A stretch of 46,657 nucleotides of DNA from JBAZGG01 sp041653015 (GTDB lineage Bacteria; Bacillota_I; Bacilli_A; RFN20; CAG-826): the NCBI GenBank assembly GCA_041653015.1, contig JBAZGG010000009.1, forward strand, positions 1 through 46,657, in the 5' to 3' direction. The translations under genes were made by a program, and so were the position numbers. Each line of letters starts with the position of its first letter. Position 1 is the stretch's first letter. Below the pieces are notes generated by a model that did no database searches, was not told the DNA's origin, and was given only the letters and a program-made list of their open reading frames with translations. This document shows positions 15,948-24,601 of this stretch, in pieces.

Positions 15948-16886
15948 ATCGCTTTTAAAAGGGTACTGATTTTTTTTATAAAAGAGTTTTCTAGTGCGGA
16001 AGAAAACAAAGAGCGAGATCAGAAAAGCAATCAAAGAAATCCCTAGAACAGGAACGCCGACTATGAGCCAAGTTGGAATGGCAAAAATCAAGGAAATACC
16101 AGCGATTACTCCGATTATTGAAATGATGCCAAAAATGAGTGAAACGTTTCGATTTTTATAATCTTTTTGATGGTTTTCAAAAACTTCATCATCGATTTGA
16201 CCGTCTTCTTCTAACATAGGATGAGGAGATGTGACAGGCAATATTTCATATTCCTTGTCGATCTCATCTTTGATGACCAACAGATCTTTTTTTATGCCGA
16301 GTGGCATATCGATGAACTCTTTAGAAAAACTGGAGGAAATCTTTTCAAGAATACCCAAATAGAAAGTTTTGAAATAAAAAGTTTGCTTTAAGGCGTCGAG
16401 ATATCTCTTCAATCCCCCTTCTTCAAAAAATTGCTCATTTTCCGATAGTCGCCTTTTGAGCTCTCTAGTGTAGAAATCTGTATCTCTGTTGATGAGGTTT
16501 AAACATTTGATCACCATGGCTGAATTATCCTTGTTTATCACAAAGATATCCTTATTTTTCTCAATCATCTCGATGGCTTCTTGAATAAAACATTTCCGAA
16601 TGGTTGACATTTTGACGCTGGACATCACCACTCCGAGAAGAGCTTCGATCGACTTCTGATTAATATTGAAAGCTTTCGTATAATGAAGATGGGCTTTTTC
16701 ATAGTTGGTTTTTAAAAATAGTTCCTCGCTCGCAATATTCATATTGCTGCGAAAAACACTCAGATATAATTTGTAACCATTAGCAATTTGAAATTCCTTT
16801 GAACAAATCGGGCAATACATGCCAAAGACATCATCGTCACCATCGACGACTTCTTTACAGCTTGGACACATCACTTTTATTTTCAT
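15939..16886 (-). CDS. Zinc-ribbon membrane protein with helical repeat region, unknown function
   Basis: I do not recognise a named family. The 315-residue protein starts with a zinc ribbon (C7-x2-C10 and C25-x2-C28). A helical stretch follows, and its residues about 60-90 look like a single TPR-type repeat (H-L-H-Y-T-K-A-F-N-I-N-Q-K-S). The middle (100-240) is charged and helical. Two strong membrane helices lie at about 250-300, then a short basic tail. The zinc ribbon and repeat would face the cytosol. The start overlaps the upstream YhhN-like gene by four bases (16883-16886), so the two are translationally coupled. Confidence 0.75.
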   Translation of the reverse strand: MKIKVMCPSCKEVVDGDDDVFGMYCPICSKEFQIANGYKLYLSVFRSNMNIASEELFLKTNYEKAHLHYTKAFNINQKSIEALLGVVMSSVKMSTIRKCFIQEAIEMIEKNKDIFVINKDNSAMVIKCLNLINRDTDFYTRELKRRLSENEQFFEEGGLKRYLDALKQTFYFKTFYLGILEKISSSFSKEFIDMPLGIKKDLLVIKDEIDKEYEILPVTSPHPMLEEDGQIDDEVFENHQKDYKNRNVSLIFGIISIIGVIAGISLIFAIPTWLIVGVPVLGISLIAFLISLFVFFRTRKLFYKKNQYPFKSDLY

Positions 16887-17569
16887 AGAGTCACACCTAT
16901 TGATAAGCTAGTTAGAACTAATCCGAGCACGATTAATGCTTGGCCAGATAAATATAAACTCATAACATAGAAATCCCGCCTTTTGAAATCTTTGATAAAT
17001 GTTGCAAAGATGAGCACGAGATCACTAGATAAGAATACCATACCGCCGACGATTGTTAACAACATATAGGACGAAGAGCCTTGACAGGCGGCGAAAATGG
17101 CAAAACCCGTGACAGACATGAGAATGGTGAGATAAAACGATCCTAGCAAGGCTAATTGCTTGTTTTTGCACACCTTGTAAGAGATCGGAGTTAAAAACAG
17201 GCTGACACCGATGATGCTGACGATGGAGATGACGAAGAAAACCATATCGAGTTGAGCGCCCTTTAAAATGACGAACAATATTTCTGAGATATAACAGATA
17301 TGACCGGCTAGAAAAGCGATAGTTCCCAAAACGAAATAAAACCTCACTTTTTTTCTAAACATGAAAACATCCCCGAGCATTCCGAAAAGTGCACCGAGGT
17401 ATATCAATGGAGAAGCGAAATTTGTAACCATGGCAAAAATTGCCAAGAAAAAAAGGCAGAGTGGCTTAACTATTTTTCTCGCTTTTTCTTTTTCAAGAAA
17501 AGCAAAAATTATTTCGATCGCTGACGAGATAGAAAACAAAGTGAGAAAAACGTAGCTTAAAACATTCAT
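16883..17569 (-). CDS. YhhN/TMEM86 family membrane protein (lysoplasmalogenase-like)
   Basis: The 228-residue protein has about eight membrane helices and the YhhN pattern: K-P-L-C-L-F near residue 36, G-M-L-G-D-V-F-M near 64, F-L-A-G-H-I-C-Y near 88, and S-S-D-L-V-L plus S-G-Q-A-L near the end. Family members cleave the vinyl-ether bond of lysoplasmalogens. The family fits an anaerobe, since plasmalogens occur mainly in anaerobic bacteria, but no plasmalogen synthesis gene is in view. There is no Shine-Dalgarno before ATG 17569; a GATATT hexamer lies six bases upstream. It is coupled to the zinc-ribbon gene by ATGA. Confidence 0.75.
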   Translation of the reverse strand: MNVLSYVFLTLFSISSAIEIIFAFLEKEKARKIVKPLCLFFLAIFAMVTNFASPLIYLGALFGMLGDVFMFRKKVRFYFVLGTIAFLAGHICYISEILFVILKGAQLDMVFFVISIVSIIGVSLFLTPISYKVCKNKQLALLGSFYLTILMSVTGFAIFAACQGSSSYMLLTIVGGMVFLSSDLVLIFATFIKDFKRRDFYVMSLYLSGQALIVLGLVLTSLSIGVTL

Positions 17570-17623
17570 TATATTAATATCTTAAAGACATAAAATCGCA
17601 AAGTAAAGGAGACCATAATCTTC

Positions 17624-18769
17624 TCACTCATGGCCATAGTATAAGGCAAAGAAGAGCTTTTGATACGGAGAATAGGCGGTCAGAACGTAAATCGGATCAT
17701 CTTCAGTCCCTTCATTGTCGATGTCTGGGTTGTCAGTATACGATTCAATGCCTGAACTCTGTCCATTGAAAATTAGAAATAAATTGTTCCACCACCTCGA
17801 GAAATTCGCTAATAGATTGTGATCAGACCAATACTTGTAGACGGTTTTATAATCGATTTTAATCTTGTCATCTACTAATCGATAAGCCACACCATAGGCT
17901 GAAGAATCGCCAACAAAATTTAATAATACCAACAGCGATGACAGCGAGTATAAATAACCGCTGTAACGAAAATATGGCACATCGCTATTCAGCGTGATGC
18001 AAAGAGCGGTTAGCTGAGCGTCCTCTTCTCTTGAGACACCCTTTTGATGGGCGGTTTCATGAGCGAGAGTAAATGGTAATTCCGCATTGGGAATCGCATA
18101 GTTATAGTTGATTTCTCCCGTGGATAGAAACGACACGCCAGTTATCTGAAATTCTCTGTAGAGAAAACTTGACATCATCGGTTTTGAATAATTGGTGAAT
18201 GAACTGAAATAATCAGAATCCAATTTGGTGTATTCTCTCTCCATAAGAATGTTCATCTCGGAATGCGAGTACGGATTGATGACTTCGCCCGTCTCATCAA
18301 AGCTGAGCACGGAGGCACAATAATTCAAATCATCTAAGTAGTGATATACAATCGACTTATATTCGGCATAATCGACTTTCTCTTGATACTGAGGCAGGTC
18401 GACAGGATTGCGACCATAGCTCATACCAGCACTGATCATAAAAGTGGAGAATAGAGTCGATGAGATGAGCAATAAAGAAAGGATCATCTGTCCCCATTTT
18501 GTATCTTGCTTTCGCTTGACGATATCGATGACGATTGAGGTGATTACATATATCACATAAGCGATGATAGCTAAAAATATCAGTTCTGTGATTGAAAAGG
18601 GCAGATATTTATTTGTTGAACCAACGATCGTCACATAGGTGCGAGAGATGGTGCGAGTCCACGATTCACAAGCTTCTGGAAATTGTCTGATAATCATTGC
18701 GACAACGAGCAAAGATATCATCAAAAAAAGCCATTCTATTTTATAAAAAGTCCTCTTTGCTAGTTTCAT
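17624..18769 (-). CDS. DUF3810-type membrane metallopeptidase-like protein
   Basis: This 381-residue protein has three N-terminal membrane helices within about residues 12-120 and a large domain behind them. A zinc-peptidase motif H-E-T-A-H-Q-K-G-V-S-R-E-E-D-A lies near residue 240, with HExxH and a downstream Glu. This order matches the DUF3810 family, whose substrate is unknown to me. It would sit in the plasma membrane with its HExxH domain outside or at the surface (orientation inferred). There is no Shine-Dalgarno sequence; TGCTAGTAT, an extended -10, ends six bases before ATG 18769, so the message is probably leaderless. It appears to be a single-gene unit. Confidence 0.8.
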   Translation of the reverse strand: MKLAKRTFYKIEWLFLMISLLVVAMIIRQFPEACESWTRTISRTYVTIVGSTNKYLPFSITELIFLAIIAYVIYVITSIVIDIVKRKQDTKWGQMILSLLLISSTLFSTFMISAGMSYGRNPVDLPQYQEKVDYAEYKSIVYHYLDDLNYCASVLSFDETGEVINPYSHSEMNILMEREYTKLDSDYFSSFTNYSKPMMSSFLYREFQITGVSFLSTGEINYNYAIPNAELPFTLAHETAHQKGVSREEDAQLTALCITLNSDVPYFRYSGYLYSLSSLLVLLNFVGDSSAYGVAYRLVDDKIKIDYKTVYKYWSDHNLLANFSRWWNNLFLIFNGQSSGIESYTDNPDIDNEGTEDDPIYVLTAYSPYQKLFFALYYGHE

Positions 18770-18805
18770 GAGATAATACTAGCATATTTTATCAATGATA
18801 AAGAA

Positions 18806-19171
18806 TCATCGAAGATTAATTAATTCAATTTCGCGCTTTGCAGCTTTTCCGCCAAAGACGGCTTTAGCCACAATCATGAGAGCAACGCCAACGCATAGCG
18901 CTACGACCGAGACGGAGAAAAGAATCAACGAATATAGACACCAGAGATAAACACCGATAATGGCACTGGTTAAATCGCTCAATGATGTGATATGAATCAA
19001 TCCACTATCGGACATCACCGCATAGAAAACAGCGGCAATGAATGATATCAAAGATAACGCCGTCAAAACTCCAAATACGATTGTTAGGACGAGTCCAGGT
19101 TTGAACATCCTTCGCTCTCTGTTCCTAAAAAGTTCGATCTCTTTTTCTACTACTTCTTTACTTCTTTCCAT
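18806..19171 (-). CDS. Small two- or three-helix membrane protein, unknown
   Basis: The 121-residue protein has a charged N-terminal helix (M-E-R-S-K-E-V-V-E-K-E-I-E-L), strong membrane helices at about 27-52 and 80-106, a weaker hydrophobic stretch between them, and a basic C-terminal end. I do not recognise it. GAGGAT lies about nine bases before ATG 19171. It is divergent from the flavoprotein gene at 19284, with 112 bases between them holding both promoters, and its stop lies 36 bases before the DUF3810 gene on the same strand, so the two may be co-transcribed, although the latter has its own -10. Confidence 0.65.
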   Translation of the reverse strand: MERSKEVVEKEIELFRNRERRMFKPGLVLTIVFGVLTALSLISFIAAVFYAVMSDSGLIHITSLSDLTSAIIGVYLWCLYSLILFSVSVVALCVGVALMIVAKAVFGGKAAKREIELINLR

Positions 19172-19283
19172 AATTTGTTTATCCTCGCTTGTTTATCGTG
19201 TTTATGATAGCACGTCAGCGAGTATTTCACCAAGAAATGAAGTGTCGAGAGAAATAACGATTTTATTGTGATAAACTTAATGC

Positions 19284-20423
19284 ATGAAAATTCTTGTTGT
19301 GGGCGCTGGAGTCTCTGGAATGGTGTTTTCAATCGTTTATAAACGAGAGCATCCAAAAGATGAGGTTGTGATTATTGAACGGATGGATAGACCATTAAAG
19401 AAGTTATATGCGACCGGAAATGGAAAATGTAATTTTGGCAATACGAAGATCGATTCTCGTGATTATTTCAACTCAGAATTTGTCAAAACTGTTTTAGGAA
19501 ATAACATCTATGCTGATGAGGAATCTTTTTTAAATAGCTTAGGAATCAAAATTAAAACTATCGGCCAACTCGCTTATCCTATCAGTGAATCAGCTGAAAC
19601 GGTTGTCAATGCCTTGATCAAAGAAGCGAAGCGAAACGCTGTTAAAATACTATGCAACACCTCTCTCATCGATTACGATGTTGATAAAAAAGATAAAAAA
19701 GCTATCACGAGCGCCAGAGAGATAATCTGCGACAAACTCGTTTTTGCTTGTGGTGGAAGATCATCGCCGAAATTAGGCAGCGATGGCAGCGTTTATCCAA
19801 TTCTAGAAAAACACAGCTATCAAATTAAAAATTTGAAACCAGCTTTATGCCCTATCTTTACAAAAGAAAAAACAGATGTTTTGAATGGCGTAAGAATAAA
19901 GGCCGGTGTCAAAGTGCACACGAAAGATAAACGTGAAATTTTTGACGAATCAGGCGAGGTACTTTTTAAAGATCACGGTTTGAGTGGCATCGTTATTTTT
20001 AATGCCTCTCGCAGCATCGCCCACTCACCGAATGAAAAAGTCACAATTTCTTTAGACTTGTTGCCTGAAATATCTCTTGAGGAATTGAAAGAATACTGCA
20101 ATAAAAATGGCGAGCAGGCTCTTCTGGATGCCTACATCCATCCAAAGATGATCTCCTACATCAAATCGTTGAAAAATATCGCGATGATCGACGCTATCAA
20201 AAATATGATATTTAACTACGATAAACCATATGGCTACGATTTCTCTCAGATAAGTGTCGGCGGCGTAAATATTAGTGAAGTGGATGATTCATTGCAGAGC
20301 AGAAGAGAAGATGATGTTTATTTTCTCGGTGAAATTCTCGATGTCGATGCCCCTTGTGGTGGATTCAACTTGACTTGGGCGATTATGAGCGCCAAAAAAT
20401 GTGCCGAAAAAATATCGCGATAA
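19284..20423 (+). CDS. FAD-dependent oxidoreductase, BaiN/HI0933 family
   Basis: The 379-residue flavoprotein has an N-terminal Rossmann loop G-A-G-V-S-G, then the family block A-T-G-N-G-K-C-N-F-G-N-T near residue 43, then A-C-G-G-R-S-S-P-K-L-G-S-D-G-S near 155, and a C-terminal FAD loop G-E-I-L-D-V-D-A-P-C-G-G-F-N-L. This is the HI0933/BaiN family of NAD(P)/FAD proteins, some annotated as bile-acid flavin oxidoreductases; the reaction here is not known. No Shine-Dalgarno is visible. GATAAA with an upstream TG ends eight bases before ATG 19284, so the transcript may be leaderless. The gene is monocistronic, followed by a separate promoter for the next gene. Confidence 0.88.
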   Translation: MKILVVGAGVSGMVFSIVYKREHPKDEVVIIERMDRPLKKLYATGNGKCNFGNTKIDSRDYFNSEFVKTVLGNNIYADEESFLNSLGIKIKTIGQLAYPISESAETVVNALIKEAKRNAVKILCNTSLIDYDVDKKDKKAITSAREIICDKLVFACGGRSSPKLGSDGSVYPILEKHSYQIKNLKPALCPIFTKEKTDVLNGVRIKAGVKVHTKDKREIFDESGEVLFKDHGLSGIVIFNASRSIAHSPNEKVTISLDLLPEISLEELKEYCNKNGEQALLDAYIHPKMISYIKSLKNIAMIDAIKNMIFNYDKPYGYDFSQISVGGVNISEVDDSLQSRREDDVYFLGEILDVDAPCGGFNLTWAIMSAKKCAEKISR

Positions 20424-20427
20424 GACT

Positions 20428-20473
20428 TTGACAAAATGATGAGCAATCCACTATTATAGTGGAGTAGTATAAT
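20428..20473 (+). promoter_or_regulatory. Promoter region with a 17-base palindrome upstream of the membrane protein gene
   Basis: TTGACA (20428-20433) and TATTAT (20452-20457) are spaced 18 bases apart, and a second -10, TATAAT (20468-20473), follows. The palindrome TCCACTATTATAGTGGA (20447-20463) covers the first -10, as a repressor operator would. I do not recognise the regulator from the site. Confidence 0.6.
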
Positions 20474-20508
20474 AAGCAAACTTAAAAATCAGCGAGGAGA
20501 AAAATAAA

Positions 20509-21255
20509 ATGAAAGAGTTATTTAGCAAAGCTAACGACAAAATTAAGTTATTATTGGTTGTTTTATTGATTGGTGGACTATGGGGCTTGTTAGAAGCCAC
20601 GCTTGGAACATTATTGCATTTGCAACCTTTTGAAAGCATGGGTATGTTTATGGGATCGAGTGTCATTATGATTCCAATCGCCTACTCGCTTCTAACTATC
20701 GCTTGGAAAAAAACTGGTAAGTATCGCGCGATGATGTATTGCGGGTTTGTTGCCGCCACTATCAAATTGACGCTTCTCATCCTCCCCTTTTTCTGGACGA
20801 GAACACAAAGTGTTATCAATCCGGCCATCTCTATCGTTTTAGAATCGCTCTGCATGGCTGCTGCCTGCTATGTTATCAAACCAAATCGCGCCTTGAGCAC
20901 GAAAATGTTCTTCGCTATTTTTATCGCTGATTTCGCATGGAGAGTTGCTTTCGTTGGTTTGCAAGGCATTGAATGCTCGTTGTTTAATATGACATCAAAA
21001 TCATTCTATATCAGCGGCGGTTTGATCATATGGGATGTCGAATATTTCTATTCGTTTGCCTTCCTATTGAATTTCATTTCTTTGGCGTATTGCGCAATCA
21101 TTGGCAGCATCGCCTATGGCGTGAATTACGCCCTCGTGAAAAAGAACGTTAAGATACCAACTCTCAAAATTGATAATATCGTCTTCAACCCATTGTTTGT
21201 TTCGGCCGTTGTCGCACTCGCTATCGGTTCCACCATTCTTTTAGAACTGATATAG
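20509..21255 (+). CDS. Integral membrane protein, possibly an ECF transporter S-like component
   Basis: This 248-residue protein has about seven membrane helices spread over most of its length, beginning with G-G-L-W-G-L-L-E-A-T-L-G at residues 22-33. Its size and helix number are compatible with substrate-binding S components of ECF vitamin transporters, but I cannot identify a substrate motif and there is no EcfA or EcfT here. GAGGAG lies about nine bases before ATG 20509. It has its own promoter with an overlapping palindrome, so expression is probably controlled by a small-molecule or metal-responsive repressor. A bidirectional terminator follows. Confidence 0.65.
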   Translation: MKELFSKANDKIKLLLVVLLIGGLWGLLEATLGTLLHLQPFESMGMFMGSSVIMIPIAYSLLTIAWKKTGKYRAMMYCGFVAATIKLTLLILPFFWTRTQSVINPAISIVLESLCMAAACYVIKPNRALSTKMFFAIFIADFAWRVAFVGLQGIECSLFNMTSKSFYISGGLIIWDVEYFYSFAFLLNFISLAYCAIIGSIAYGVNYALVKKNVKIPTLKIDNIVFNPLFVSAVVALAIGSTILLELI

Positions 21256-21278
21256 AAAATATAGTTTATTCAAAATAT

Positions 21279-21310
21279 AAAAGCACAGAATTTGACTCCT
21301 GTGCTTTTTT
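21279..21310. terminator. Bidirectional terminator between the membrane protein and the lipoprotein genes
   Basis: AAAAGCACAG (21279-21288) and CTGTGCTTTT (21299-21308) pair perfectly over ten bases with a ten-base loop. A-run and T-run flanks let it work on both strands. Confidence 0.9.
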
Positions 21311-21320
21311 CGTAAAAATT

Positions 21321-21908
21321 TTAGGCGATTGCTATCTTGTTCAATTCCAATGTTTGATTAGCACCGGATTGCGCGAAATATCCAATCATGACAATCGATA
21401 CTTTTACAATTCCTTCTCCCGATAGCGTCACCGCGCCCAAATCGCCGACGACAACTGAATCTTGATATTCTGTATCGAGCATTTCACCAGAAGCGTTCAA
21501 TCCTTTGATTTCGAAAACATGCGCGGCGCCACCTTGTGGATTCTTTCTTCCATCCATCGATCCAATCGTTAAAGTCACGGAGGCCTCATCCACAGGGCTG
21601 AACTCTTGAGAGATGACACCGATATTATAATAATTTAACTTCAATCCACCACCATCATAATAAGCAGGATTTGGGTAAGAAGGATTATTTGTGATATACG
21701 TCCATGTTGAAGGTAGATTTTCATTGATCACGAGAGTGATAGGCAATCCCACAGGTCCCTCTGACAAAGTTTCCGAATTAGACGCGCTATCCATTGTGGA
21801 AGCACTTTCGGTGGAAGGACTAGCGACAATAATCACCGAGTCGCTCGTCTTTATGCCACAGCTCGCGAGAAGGATGGCACATAGCGGAATCATAAATGCT
21901 TTTTTCAT
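21321..21908 (-). CDS. Lipoprotein, unknown function
   Basis: This 195-residue protein has a lipoprotein signal peptide (M-K-K-A-F-M-I-P, hydrophobic core, lipobox L-L-A-S-C at residues 13-17) so Cys17 should be acylated and anchor it outside the membrane. A Ser/Thr-rich linker (about 30-50) leads to a beta-rich domain of about 140 residues that I cannot assign; it looks like a carbohydrate-binding-type sandwich but no defining motif is visible. AGAGG precedes ATG 21908. It lies downstream of the hydrogenase gene on the same strand after a 63-base gap, with no obvious terminator between them, and ends at a strong terminator. Confidence 0.75.
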   Translation of the reverse strand: MKKAFMIPLCAILLASCGIKTSDSVIIVASPSTESASTMDSASNSETLSEGPVGLPITLVINENLPSTWTYITNNPSYPNPAYYDGGGLKLNYYNIGVISQEFSPVDEASVTLTIGSMDGRKNPQGGAAHVFEIKGLNASGEMLDTEYQDSVVVGDLGAVTLSGEGIVKVSIVMIGYFAQSGANQTLELNKIAIA

Positions 21909-21971
21909 ATAAATACCTCTTCAAAACATTTTAATCATATCGGTAAATCGGTAATAAACCAACACTTGATA

Positions 21972-23414
21972 TCAATCTGATTCGATTTCGGTGCTAAAAA
22001 CCTGAATCGATGATTGAATGCTTTTTTCTTTCGCTTCGCGACCATATTTGTCCACTTCAGTTTTATCTTTGAATTCATGAGTTAAGCAGCAAGGTCCGCC
22101 GATACACCCGCCGACACATCCCATTCCTTCAAGCAAATTGAAATCGCAATCTGATGATCTCGCTTTCGAGAGACCGTGGTAACAGCTCTCAAGTCCATCG
22201 CATGAAACAGCGCGAACAGAAAAATCAATTCCTCGCTCTTTCATCGCTTCCTTTATCGAGTCTGATAAACCACCGCTTCGCGCGAAAATGCGACCATAAA
22301 ATGATGCGTTATCGAGTGCGCTCTCTTGCAATTCCGCGGCATTGATATCTTGAGAATCGATAAGCGCTTGTAACTCTTCAAATGTCAAGACGAAATCGAC
22401 AAAAGGTTTAACCGAAGAATCCTGTATCTCTTTCTTTTTCGAGATGCACGGGCCGATGAAAGCAATTCTAGCTTGAGGGTGATTTGCCTTAATATACTTA
22501 GCGATGACCACCATTGGAGAAAGACTAGTCGAAATTTTCTTTTCTAAGTCGGGGAAATTTTTCTTAGCATACGAAACAAATGTTGGACAGCATGACGACA
22601 TTAAAAAACCTTTTTCCGATAGTTCTTTAGCTTCGCTATAGCTGACAAAATCCGCTCCGAGAGCGGCTTCAACAACGCTTCGAAAACCAAGCTTTTTTAT
22701 CGCGGTCACAATTTGACCTAACGTCGCATATTTAAACTGAGAGGCGATAGATGGCGCGACAATAGCGTATACTGGATATTTTTCTGAATGATGACTATCT
22801 TTAATGACATTGATGACATCGACAATCGATGATTTGTCCATAATCGCACCGAATGGGCATTGGTAGACACAAGCGCCGCATTGCACGCATTTTTCATTGT
22901 CGATCGACGCTGAAAAATCTTCAGCCATGGATAACGCTTTTACTTTACAGGCTTGTTCGCATGGTCGCTGCGCATTCACAATCGCATTATACTGGCAAGC
23001 TCTAGCGCATAGACCGCAGTTGACACACTTTGTTTTGTCGATAATGGCGGAACGCGTCTTGGCGTCGAATGATATAGCATTTTTTGGACAGGCTTTTTGA
23101 CAGCGATGCGCGATGCATCCTCGGCAGCGGTTCGTAATGACATAGCCGCCAATCGGACATTCATCGCAAGCGATATTTATCACTTCGATGACATTATCGA
23201 TGTTCTTATTGCCCCCTAGAGCCAATTTAATTCTTTCCAAAACAATAGCCCGCTCTTTATAGATGCAGCAGCGCATTGTCGGTTTCGGTCCGGGAACTAC
23301 TTTTTTTGGAATCTCATTATAGTCTTCCATCAAAGAATCGTTAAAAGCGGATTTAGCGACTTCTTTAAGTATTTTATACTTAAGTTCTTGGACATTTGTG
23401 TCAAACTTTATCAT
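21972..23414 (-). CDS. [FeFe] hydrogenase, monomeric group B-like
   Basis: The 480-residue protein has cysteine clusters for at least three [4Fe-4S] centres between residues about 90 and 195 (C-x2-C-x2-C-x3-C-P patterns), then the H-cluster domain. The three H-cluster motifs are S-S-C-C-P (L1), G-P-C-I-S-K-K-K-E (L2) and M-G-C-V-G-G-C-I-G-G-P (L3), all cysteines kept. The L3 form and gene size fit group B [FeFe] hydrogenases. It should reduce protons with ferredoxin electrons, or oxidise H2. HydE, HydF and HydG maturases are not in the window. ATG 23414 is preferred to GTG 23423 because AGAGG lies eight bases before it. It starts 11 bases after the phosphatase stop and ends the rex operon. 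Confidence 0.9.
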   Translation of the reverse strand: MIKFDTNVQELKYKILKEVAKSAFNDSLMEDYNEIPKKVVPGPKPTMRCCIYKERAIVLERIKLALGGNKNIDNVIEVINIACDECPIGGYVITNRCRGCIAHRCQKACPKNAISFDAKTRSAIIDKTKCVNCGLCARACQYNAIVNAQRPCEQACKVKALSMAEDFSASIDNEKCVQCGACVYQCPFGAIMDKSSIVDVINVIKDSHHSEKYPVYAIVAPSIASQFKYATLGQIVTAIKKLGFRSVVEAALGADFVSYSEAKELSEKGFLMSSCCPTFVSYAKKNFPDLEKKISTSLSPMVVIAKYIKANHPQARIAFIGPCISKKKEIQDSSVKPFVDFVLTFEELQALIDSQDINAAELQESALDNASFYGRIFARSGGLSDSIKEAMKERGIDFSVRAVSCDGLESCYHGLSKARSSDCDFNLLEGMGCVGGCIGGPCCLTHEFKDKTEVDKYGREAKEKSIQSSIQVFSTEIESD

Positions 23415-23425
23415 AATTTTCACCT

Positions 23426-24601
23426 CTAAAAGTAACTAACTTTTATATTTTTCCCCATCTCTTTCAGCAGCTTAGACAGCTCATCGATCAATTGTAATTT
23501 TATCGCAATATTCACTTTCATGCTCGGGTCTTGATGAGCGGGGTTGACGGCACACCCAACAAAAAAGTTGATATCAGTCGCTTCTTCGAATAGTATTTTG
23601 CTGATTAGCGATGCTCCATCTTGCTTATAACACCAGTAGAAATACGCCTTGTTATTGTTATAGAGTAGGTCTCGAGCATTGTCCAATACTTTGTTGATTG
23701 TCACAACTCCTTCCGTCACGAGATCCACTCCTTCGATGTGAGCGATGGGCGGAATCGTTTTATCGGAGTACTCCAAGGCATAATTTAAAGACATTTTAAG
23801 ATATCGTGAAACGACATTCGATGTCGTCCCACCAGAGACGATATGTTTGCCTGCCTTTGAGAAAAATAAAGAGAGCATCTTTTCATCATCGTCTCTATTT
23901 GAAGCCGGTCCAATCAATAGATTGACAGCGTTTCTTTCTTTAATCTTTATAATTGCGCACGTCGCATCATCGCCTGGTTGTTCATCATATAGACGGTTGA
24001 CATGATCGAGCAGGACAGTCGATAGTGATTTAGCGCTGTAAGAAGTGCGATAAAGAGATTCGAGGAATGATTGAATCTCTTTTATACTCCAGCCAAAATT
24101 TAGTTTCGCTCCTATTCCTGCGTGTAACACTCCATCGCTCATCAGCACGAATAAATCATCTTTCGAGGCAGTATATTTTGTATGATAAATGCGTTTCCCA
24201 TCAATGATGGAAACACTATAATCTAAATTCTTGACTCTTCCGTCGACAATAGCGAACGGAAGAGGATTATCATAATTATAAATCTCAACAAAGGTGCTGT
24301 CCGTTATTTTAATGATGGTAAAGGTTGAATAGGCGATATTCCGCTCCAAACAGATAGGAAGTGTTTGCGCTATGCTTAAAACGCATTCCTTAATCGCGAC
24401 ATTATTAGCGATCATCGTCGACAATGTTTTGGCGGTTAATATTGAGAGAATGTTCGCTTTAACGCCACTCCCTAATCCATCAGCCAATACTAAAATTGTT
24501 GTCGAATCGTTTTTAACGATTTCGATGTGGTCGCCGCATAGTTGCTCACCAAAATGATTGATGGATAAACAACCGATATCGCAGATCAGCTTATTTATCA
24601 T
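23426..24601 (-). CDS. SpoIIE-type PP2C phosphatase of the hydrogenase operon
   Basis: This 391-residue protein has an N-terminal PPM/SpoIIE phosphatase domain (about 1-220), with metal-binding G-D-H, L-A-D-G-L-G-S-G, L-M-S-D-G-V, and P-G-D-D-A-T. A C-terminal domain of about 170 residues begins with N-L-L-I-G-P-A-S-N and contains a V-S-G-G-T-T-S-N motif; I recall the same pairing in phosphatases next to sensory [FeFe] hydrogenases in Clostridia. It should dephosphorylate a Ser/Thr-phosphorylated protein, possibly an anti-sigma antagonist, in response to the neighbouring sensor; no kinase or sigma partner is here. The start lies within the 3' end of the sensor gene (11-base overlap) after AAGGATG. 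Confidence 0.87.
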   Translation of the reverse strand: MINKLICDIGCLSINHFGEQLCGDHIEIVKNDSTTILVLADGLGSGVKANILSILTAKTLSTMIANNVAIKECVLSIAQTLPICLERNIAYSTFTIIKITDSTFVEIYNYDNPLPFAIVDGRVKNLDYSVSIIDGKRIYHTKYTASKDDLFVLMSDGVLHAGIGAKLNFGWSIKEIQSFLESLYRTSYSAKSLSTVLLDHVNRLYDEQPGDDATCAIIKIKERNAVNLLIGPASNRDDDEKMLSLFFSKAGKHIVSGGTTSNVVSRYLKMSLNYALEYSDKTIPPIAHIEGVDLVTEGVVTINKVLDNARDLLYNNNKAYFYWCYKQDGASLISKILFEEATDINFFVGCAVNPAHQDPSMKVNIAIKLQLIDELSKLLKEMGKNIKVSYF

